Shown here: positions 8,800 through 15,300 of the stretch, piece by piece | Numbering within the stretch: position 1 is the stretch's first letter | How the letters are laid out: each line of letters starts with the position of its first letter | Made by a program: the position numbers and the translations under genes | Notes under the pieces: generated by a model | What the model was told of the DNA's origin: nothing | What the model saw: the letters and a program-made list of their open reading frames with translations, nothing else | Databases searched by the model: none | DNA from: Methanobrevibacter arboriphilus | GTDB taxonomy: Archaea > Methanobacteriota > Methanobacteria > Methanobacteriales > Methanobacteriaceae | Direction: 5' to 3' | NCBI RefSeq assembly: GCF_019669925.1 | Contig: NZ_AP019779.1 | Span: forward strand, 1 to 64,000 | Length of the DNA: 64,000 bases

Positions 8800-9944
8800 A
8801 AACAATAGTTAAGTCCTATAAAATTAGGATATATCCAAATAAATCATTGCAGGATAAATTATACAAAAATTTTGGATACAATCGATTTGTATTCAATCAA
8901 TTACTCAACTATAATCAGTTAATTTTTAGTTTAGTTGTTAATAATCCAAGAATCAATCCCTATAACTATATACCTAAAGTTAATCGTTCGACACTTAATA
9001 ATTGGTTGAATGTGCTTAAAGCTGAGTATTTTTTCTTAAAAGATAGTGAAAGTACCAGCTTACAATCGACTTGTGATATATTCAAAGACAGTATGGTTCG
9101 ATTTTTCAAGCACCAAAATAAGTTTCCAAGATTCAAATCACGGAAAAATCCCATACAAAGTATCCGTTTAAAGAACAATAACAATAGCATACGGTTTGAA
9201 AACAATAAATTAAAATTACCACGATTTGGATTAATTAGATACAGAGATAATAGAAAGATTAAAGGAGATATACTTAGTTGTACTGTCAAATGTGAAAATA
9301 ACAGATGGTTTGCAGTACTAAACTGTAAAAATGTTCCAGTAAGTCCAATGTTAAAAACTGGAGATAATGTTGGTATTGATTTAGGCTTAAAAGATTTGAT
9401 GATTTTTAGTAACGGCGAAAAGAGAAAACCAATCACTCGCCTAACTAAAATAGAACACCAAATAGCCAAATTAAATAAAAAATTATCAAGAAAAGTAAAA
9501 GGTTCTAACAACTGGAAAAAAATTGTTCAGAAATTACAAAAATTGTATAATAAAGTCTTTGATATTCGTAATGACGAATATCAGAAACTATCCACAGAAT
9601 TAATTAAATCTTTTGATTTAATCGGTTTAGAAAAATTATCAGTGAAAAATATGATAAAAAATAAGCGATTAAGTCATAGTATAAGCCAAATATCTTGGTC
9701 AAGACTTGTTGATATGATAAAATACAAGGCTGAATGGTATGATAAAAAATGTATACAAATAAGTAAAGTTTTTCCATCATCAAAGCTTTGTAACAAATGT
9801 GGATATAAAAAAGAAGATTTAACACTAGCTATCAGGGAATGGACATGTCCAAAATGTAGAACAAAACATGATAGGGATATTAATGCATCTATTAACATTC
9901 TTAATGAAGCTATCCGAATAAATAATGAATGTACCACTGGATAA
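8796..9944 (+). CDS. tnpB: TnpB, RNA-guided RuvC-like nuclease
   Basis: 382-residue TnpB (OrfB_IS605 plus zinc ribbon). RuvC acidic residues are all present: Asp195 in N-V-G-I-D-L-G, Glu279 in I-G-L-E-K-L, Asp361 in H-D-R-D-I-N-A-S. Zinc-finger cysteines are Cys332, Cys335, Cys351 and Cys354. The N-terminal K-I-R-I-Y-P-N helix-turn-helix region is complete. TnpB proteins are known to cut DNA guided by a right-end RNA, promoting retention of the element. Nothing suggests inactivation here. Confidence 0.93.
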   Translation: MKTIVKSYKIRIYPNKSLQDKLYKNFGYNRFVFNQLLNYNQLIFSLVVNNPRINPYNYIPKVNRSTLNNWLNVLKAEYFFLKDSESTSLQSTCDIFKDSMVRFFKHQNKFPRFKSRKNPIQSIRLKNNNNSIRFENNKLKLPRFGLIRYRDNRKIKGDILSCTVKCENNRWFAVLNCKNVPVSPMLKTGDNVGIDLGLKDLMIFSNGEKRKPITRLTKIEHQIAKLNKKLSRKVKGSNNWKKIVQKLQKLYNKVFDIRNDEYQKLSTELIKSFDLIGLEKLSVKNMIKNKRLSHSISQISWSRLVDMIKYKAEWYDKKCIQISKVFPSSKLCNKCGYKKEDLTLAIREWTCPKCRTKHDRDINASINILNEAIRINNECTTG

Positions 9945-10075
9945 GTGGGAATTTAAGATTGTGTCACTATGGAACAATAGTTCTATCTAAACAAGAAACT
10001 GTAGCTTAACATATTAATAATAATGTTAGAGAGCAAGAATCTCCGACTGAAACTTCATAAAATAATCAGTCGGAG
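9900..10075 (+). ncRNA. candidate right-end guide RNA (omega/reRNA) of TnpB
   Basis: In IS605-type elements the guide RNA spans the 3' end of tnpB and the right end, with the guide taken from flanking DNA. The stretch after the tnpB stop up to the hairpin at 10041-10075 is the expected scaffold, so the guide would start just after about 10075. This is positional inference; no RNA evidence is available. Confidence 0.4.
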
Positions 10076-10286
10076 AGTATGTCAAATATTTTCATTCAAT
10101 TTTAATTATTTATTATATTTCAGTTCTTTAATTTTTAAATCTCGGAAGTTAATTACTGTATTTATGGTTCAGTTATCCGAATAATTATATATACTATAAA
10201 AAACTATATGTAATGTATAATATTTTTTTTGACTTATAATTATAAAGGTTTACATTATAAATATAATTAAATTTATAGGAGATAGA
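10076..10286 (+). other. upstream region of ferredoxin gene
   Basis: AT-rich spacer between the IS605 right end and the ferredoxin gene. A TATA-like TTATATATACTATA near 10185 could be the promoter of the ferredoxin/reductase pair. Nothing else is recognised. Confidence 0.35.
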
Positions 10287-10451
10287 ATGATAGTAAAAGA
10301 TTGGTGTATGTTCTGTGGAGAATGTGCGGGGGTTTGCCCAAGGAATTTAATTGAAGTTAAAGAATCTACTTTAATTTTTGATGAAAGCGAATGTAGAGAT
10401 TGTAGCACTTGTGTTAAGGTTTGTCCTATCACAGCATTAGAAAAAGAATAA
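10287..10451 (+). CDS. small 2x[4Fe-4S] ferredoxin
   Basis: 54 codons encode a protein starting MIVKDWCMFCGEC. Two complete cluster motifs are present: Cys7, Cys10, Cys13, Cys17 followed by Pro, and Cys36, Cys39, Cys42, Cys46 followed by Pro. This is a classic bacterial-type two-[4Fe-4S] ferredoxin with almost nothing else. GGAGAT lies six bases before the ATG. It is 51 bases upstream of the geranylgeranyl reductase gene, and a ferredoxin is a known electron donor for reduction of archaeal lipid precursors by that enzyme (shown for Methanosarcina). A dedicated donor role is therefore a reasonable inference. Confidence 0.9.
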   Translation: MIVKDWCMFCGECAGVCPRNLIEVKESTLIFDESECRDCSTCVKVCPITALEKE

Positions 10452-10502
10452 TATAACAATATATTTACAATTATTGATTAATATTTATTAGGTGGATATA
10501 AA

Positions 10503-11684
10503 ATGATTAAAACTGATGTATTAGTAATTGGATCTGGACCTGCAGGATCATCAGCAGCTAAACATGCTGCTTTAGGTGGAGCTAAAGTAATAGTTATAGA
10601 TAAAAAATCTGAGATTGGTGCTCCAAAACGTTGTGCTGAAGGGGTTTCAAAAGCAGGACTTGCAGATTTAGGAATTGAACCTAATGTACGTTGGGTTACT
10701 AAAGAACTTGATGGGGTTAGGTTAGTTTCTCCAAATGGTACTAATGTATGGTTAACTTCTGATGAAATTGAGCTTCCAGAAGCAGGTTATATTTTAGAGC
10801 GAAAAATATTTGATAAATATATGGCTATGGATGCAGCTAGAGCTGGAGCTGAAATTAAGATAAAAACACTTGCCCATGGAATGAGAAAAGAAGGAGATGC
10901 TTATGTTGTCACATGTGAGCATATGGGTGAGTTATTTGAGATAAAAGCTAATATAATTATTGCTGCAGATGGACCAGAATCTCGAGTAGCTAGATGGGCA
11001 GGACTTAGAACAGCTACTAAGGCAACTAATATGGAGTCAGGAATCCAATTTGAAATGGTTGGAGTAGAAATGGAAAAACAGGATGTTATTGAATTCTACT
11101 TTGGAAGTGTTGCTCCTGGTGGTTATGCTTGGATTTTCCCTAAAGGTGATGATATAGCCAATGTAGGACTTGCTGTAATAACTAATGACACTGATAAAAC
11201 TCCTTATGAACATTTAAAAGATTTTGTAGCTAATTGTCCAGCTACTCAAAATGCTCAAGCTGTTGAGTTTAATATTGGTGGAGATCCTGTTGGTGGAATG
11301 CCAAAAAAAATATATGATGATAATATCCTTGTTTGTGGAGATGCTGCAGGTCAAGTTAATCCTTTAACTGGTGGAGGAATCATTAGTGGTATGAAAGGTG
11401 GAATGCATGCAGGTATTGTTGCTGCAAGTGCTATTGCTGATGGTGATTTTTCTAAAGATAGATTGAAAGAATATGATAAAAATATTAGGGATGACATTGG
11501 TCATGAAATTGATAAATATTTAAAAGTTAAAGATTATGCTCTTTCTTTATCTGATGAAGAACTTGATTCAGTTGCTGATGCTTTCCAAGATGTAGAATTT
11601 GAAAAAGTAAGTACTACTGAACTTGTTAAAAATCTTATAAAAGTTTCTCCTAAAGCATTATTAAAATTAGGGAAATTATTATAA
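10503..11684 (+). CDS. digeranylgeranylglycerophospholipid reductase (GGR)
   Basis: 393-residue FAD-dependent geranylgeranyl reductase that saturates the isoprenoid chains of archaeal ether lipids. The N-terminal Rossmann motif is VLVIGSGPAGSSAA (residues 5-18), followed by the adenine-binding acidic position and R-C-A-E-G. The second FAD contact is C-G-D-A-A-G-Q-V-N-P-L-T-G-G-G-I near residue 280. Length matches the archaeal family. AGGTGG precedes the ATG. It probably forms an operon with the upstream ferredoxin and acts at the inner face of the cell membrane. Confidence 0.93.
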   Translation: MIKTDVLVIGSGPAGSSAAKHAALGGAKVIVIDKKSEIGAPKRCAEGVSKAGLADLGIEPNVRWVTKELDGVRLVSPNGTNVWLTSDEIELPEAGYILERKIFDKYMAMDAARAGAEIKIKTLAHGMRKEGDAYVVTCEHMGELFEIKANIIIAADGPESRVARWAGLRTATKATNMESGIQFEMVGVEMEKQDVIEFYFGSVAPGGYAWIFPKGDDIANVGLAVITNDTDKTPYEHLKDFVANCPATQNAQAVEFNIGGDPVGGMPKKIYDDNILVCGDAAGQVNPLTGGGIISGMKGGMHAGIVAASAIADGDFSKDRLKEYDKNIRDDIGHEIDKYLKVKDYALSLSDEELDSVADAFQDVEFEKVSTTELVKNLIKVSPKALLKLGKLL

Positions 11685-11734
11685 TATTTTTTTATTTTTA
11701 TTATTACTTTTACTATTATTTTTATTTTTTAATA

Positions 11735-11880
11735 GAGGATGACTCACAATTATTTTTGTTCAATTAGTATATATACTAAAATGAACAATTTTTAAAAAAT
11801 TTTATTATATGATATTTTGTTCAAAAATATTTCTAAACTTAGACTTTTGTTCATTGAATTTGTAATTATGAGTTGTCCTC
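11735..11880 (+). mobile_element. MITE-like 146-bp family, copy B
   Basis: 146 bp with imperfect 18-bp terminal inverted repeats: GAGGATGACTCACAATTA at the left and, read inward, GAGGACAACTCATAATTA at the right (15 of 18). Inside are a perfect 14-bp palindrome TAGTATATATACTA (11765-11778), flanked by TTGTTCA and TGAACAA, and two further TTTTGTTCA motifs. Same length and internal sequence as copy C at 18526-18671, but different outer arms. Not coding. It lies between the reductase gene and the giant adhesin gene; no target duplication is evident. Confidence 0.75.
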
Positions 11881-11957
11881 AAATATAGTTATTTTTCCTA
11901 CTTTTACTTATTTTTAGATTTATAATTGTTTATATTTTATCTTTATTTTTTTATATT

Positions 11958-12069
11958 ATGAGGGTTGGCCAAAAATAGCTTTTTTCAAAAAAAAAGTTTC
12001 TTTTTTTCCCAAACAAAGGATTTTCTTAAGGTTTTGACAAAGCAATATGGAATTTTGGCCTACCCTCAT
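11958..12069. mobile_element. 112-bp inverted-repeat element (MITE-like, second type)
   Basis: The ends are ATGAGGGTTGGCCAAAA and the inverted TTTTGGCCTACCCTCAT, matching at 16 of 17 positions. Both sides are flanked by TATT (12-base-exact position 11954-11957 and 12070-12073), consistent with a 4-bp target duplication. The interior is A/T homopolymer-rich and non-coding. Unrelated in sequence to the 146-bp family. No second copy is in this window, so the mobile nature is inferred from structure only. Confidence 0.5.
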
Positions 12070-12084
12070 TATTTTTTTTTGTTA

Positions 12085-12135
12085 TATCTTGGTTTATTTT
12101 TTGTAATAGTTATTTTACTTTTTATTTTTCTTTTA
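12085..12135 (+). repeat. dispersed T-rich repeat, copy 1 of 4
   Basis: The core reads GGTTTATTTTTTGTAAT then AGTTATTTTACTTTTTATT. Near-identical copies occur at 18187-18230, 19803-19845 and 55207-55245, always intergenic and on the same strand. Too similar to be chance even in T-rich DNA. Function unknown; could be a decayed mobile element or a shared 3' signal. Confidence 0.55.
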
Positions 12136-12152
12136 TTTTTAGTTTAGAGGAA

Positions 12153-12163
12153 GGGGGGGGGGG
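12153..12163 (+). repeat. homopolymeric G11 tract upstream of adhesin gene
   Basis: Eleven consecutive G bases in strongly AT-rich DNA, 148 bases before the adhesin start and about 30-40 bases upstream of a TATA-like sequence. G tracts of this length are unstable by slipped-strand mispairing. A change in length here would change spacing between upstream DNA and the promoter, a known mode of transcriptional phase variation in bacteria. The tract is seen directly; the switch is inference. Confidence 0.7.
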
Positions 12164-12227
12164 CAGCTATTGTTTTTTGATTTTTGGTAGTTATATTTAT
12201 ATAGGAGTATTTTTATATTATTATATT

Positions 12228-12262
12228 GTAACATAGTGAGTGCTCATTTTTTACTATGTTAC
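12228..12262 (+). promoter_or_regulatory. 10-bp perfect inverted repeat in adhesin leader
   Basis: GTAACATAGT at 12228-12237 is repeated inverted as ACTATGTTAC at 12253-12262 with a 15-base gap. It lies just downstream of the likely TATA box and 50 bases before the start codon, so it may be an operator or an mRNA leader hairpin. Confidence 0.4.
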
Positions 12263-12311
12263 TATTTTTTATTATAATCTGATTGATTGGATCAGGAGGT
12301 GAAAAAAAAAG

Positions 12312-15300
12312 ATGATGAAAAATAAAATTATGAAAAGTATTTTGTTTAGAGATAAGTGTTTTATTTCATTTCTGTTTGTCCTAGGCTTTTTATTATTATT
12401 TAGTGTGTCTAGTGTTAGTGCAGATGAGTATTATTTTAATAGTGATAATATTACAAATGAGAGTTTTCAGGGTGTTATTGATAATAATACTCCTGATGAA
12501 GTGATTATTAATCTTGATGATGGTGAGTATTCTCTGGGTCAGATTAATATTACTCGTAATGCTACTATACAAGGTAAGAGTAGTGGTAATGTTAAGATAA
12601 ATGGATCAGGTATATTGTTTAATATCACTGCATCCAATGTTAAGCTTATTAATTTAACTATCACTGGTTATACTAGTGCTGTTATTGGTAATAGTAGTGA
12701 TTTAACTGTTACTGGTAATAATATTACTACTAGTGGTATTAGTATTAATATTAGTAGTTCTGGTGATAATTTAACGAATATATCGATTAAAGATAATGTT
12801 ATTTTTTCTTCTTTTAGTAATGGTAATTATGGTGCTGTTTTTGTTAATGGTAATGGTATGGCTATTTCTTTTGTTTTTTTTATTAATAATAGTATACGTT
12901 GTAATGATACTAATAATTTTAATGGTGTTCTTGTTAATTCTAAGGGTTTACGTAATTTGACTTTTTTTGGAAACAACATCACAGGAACAGACCATGGTGT
13001 TTATCTGAATGCATCCAGCAGCAACAACACCAATATATCCTTCACTGACAATAACATCACAGGAACAACATTTGGTGTTTATCTGTTTGCATACAGAAGC
13101 AGTATCAACACTAATATATCCTTCACTGACAATAATATCACAGGAACATACTATGGTGTTGTTCTGTATGTATACAACAGCAGTATCAACACTAATATAA
13201 TCTTCACTGACAACAACATCACAGGAAAATCTGGTGTTGATCTGGCTGCATACAACAGCAGTATCAACACTAATATAATCTTCACCAACAATAATATCAC
13301 AGGAACATCAGGCTATGGTGTTGATCTGCTTGCATACAGCAGCAACAACACTAATATATCCTTCACCAACAATAATATCACAGGAACATCAGGTGTTTAT
13401 CTGGTTGCATACAGCAGCAATAACACTAATATAATCTTCACTGACAATAATATCACAGGAACATCACGAGGTGTTTATCTGGGTGCATACAGCAGCAGTA
13501 TCAACACTAATATATCCTTCACCAACAATAATATCACAGGAAGATCAGGCTATGGTGTTTATCTGGCTGCATACAGCAGCAGTATCAACACCAATATATC
13601 CTTTGCCAACAACAACATCACAGGAACATCAGGCAATGGTGTTTCTCTGTATGTATACAGCAGCAGTATCAACACCAATATAACTTTCACTGACAATAAC
13701 ATCACAGGAAATTATAGTGTTTCTCTGTCTGCATACAGCAGCAATAACACTAATATAACCTTCGCCAACAACAACATCTTCGCCAACAACAACACAGGAA
13801 CATCACGAGGTGTTTCTCTGATTGCATACAGCAGCAACAACACTAATATAACCTTCACCAACAATAATATCACAGGAACATCAGGCAATGGTGTTTATCT
13901 GTCTGCATACAGCAGCAAAAACACCAATATAATCTTCACCAACAATAATATCACAGGAACATCAGGTTATGGCGTTTATCTGGCTGCATCCAGCAGCAGT
14001 ATCAACACTAATATATCCTTTGCCAACAATAACATCACAGGAAGATCAAGCTATGGTGTTGGTCTGGATGCATACAGCAGCAAAAACACCAATATAATCT
14101 TCACTGACAATAATATCACAGGAAGATCAGGCAATGGTGTTTATCTGTATGCATACAGCAGCAGTATCAACACCAATATAACCTTCACCAACAACAACAT
14201 CACAGGAACATACACTGGTGCTTACCTGTATGCAGAAAGCAGCAACAACACCAATATAACTTTCACTGACAATAACATCACAGGAACATATGGTGTTGGT
14301 CTGGATGTAAACAGCAGTATCAACACTAATATAATCTTCACTGACAATAATATCACAGGTACATCAGTTTATGGTGTTATTCTGTCTGCATACAGCAGCA
14401 GTATCAACACCAATATAACTTTCGCCAACAATAATATCACAGGAAGAGACTATGGTGTTTATCTGAATGCATCCAGCAGTATCAACACTAATATATCCTT
14501 CACTGACAATAATATCACAGGAAGAGACTATGGTGTTGGTCTGGAGGCATACGGCAGTATCAACACTAATATATCCTTCACCAACAATAATATCACAGGT
14601 ACATCAGGTGATGGTGTTGGTCTGTATGCAGACAGCAGCAGTATCAACACCAATATAACTTTCACTGACAATAACATCACAGGAACATATAGTGTTTCTC
14701 TTTCTGCAACTTACAGCATCAACACTAATATATCCTTCATTGACAATAATATCACAGGAAGAGACTATGGTGTTTATCTGAATGTATTCAACAGTAACAA
14801 CACTAATATATCCTTCATTGACAATAATATCACAGGAACATCAGACTATGGTGTTATACTGAATGTATTCAGAAGCAACAACACCAATATATCCTTCACC
14901 AACAATAATATCACAAGTACATCAGGTGATGGTGTTGATCTGGGTGCAACTTACAGCATCAACACTAATATATCCTTCACTGACAATAATATCATAGGAA
15001 ACAACTATAGTGTTGTTCTGCATGTAGACAGCAGCATCAACACTAATATATCCTTCACTGACAATAATATCATAGGAACAGACTATGGTGTGCATGTTCG
15101 TTCTTATGATGGTAATGTTAGTGGTGTTATGTTTTTGAATAATACTATAAATGCTACTGGTGGTAGTGGTTTTTATTTTGTTAATCATTATAATGTTCCT
15201 ATTAATGTGACTGATTTTGTTATTCGTGGTAATACTATTTTTGCTAATAATACTGGTTTAAATTTCAGTGGTCTTAAGACTGGTTCTCTTGTTAATGTTA

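Larger units (their letters stand above)
8295..10075 (+). mobile_element. IS200/IS605 family element (tnpA + tnpB)
   Basis: The element is bounded by related hairpins. The left one is at 8295-8330 (arms CTATGACTGAAA and its complement) and the right one at 10041-10075 (arms CTCCGACTGA and its complement). Both share the core GACTGAAAC-T-CATAAAATA around the loop. No terminal inverted repeats or target duplication are seen, as expected for single-strand HUH transposition. Both genes are intact and overlap, so the element may be active. Exact cleavage points lie slightly outside the hairpins and cannot be fixed by eye. Confidence 0.85.
11881..12311 (+). other. complex upstream region of the giant adhesin gene
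   Basis: This region holds a 112-bp inverted-repeat element (11958-12069), one copy of a dispersed T-rich repeat (12085-12135), an 11-bp G tract (12153-12163), a TATA-like TTATATTTATATAGG (about 12191-12205), a 10-bp inverted repeat (12228-12262) and a strong AGGAGGTGA site before the start at 12312. A 60-codon open frame across it (11965-12147) is made of these repeats and is not called. Confidence 0.6.

Noticed and set aside
8966-9511. 181-codon antisense open frame in tnpB
   Set aside because: Complement of an intact tnpB with all catalytic residues; shadow frame.
11965-12147. 60-codon open frame upstream of the giant adhesin
   Set aside because: It runs through the 112-bp inverted-repeat element and the dispersed T-rich repeat; hydrophobic tail comes from T-runs. 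Not a gene.
13009-13683. Alternative-frame open frames inside the adhesin repeat array
   Set aside because: Open only because each repeat unit is a multiple of three and lacks stops in that frame; no start sites.
12971-15090. CRISPR array
   Set aside because: Repeats are head-to-tail without unique spacers, keep a reading frame and encode a beta-helix; they are protein repeats.
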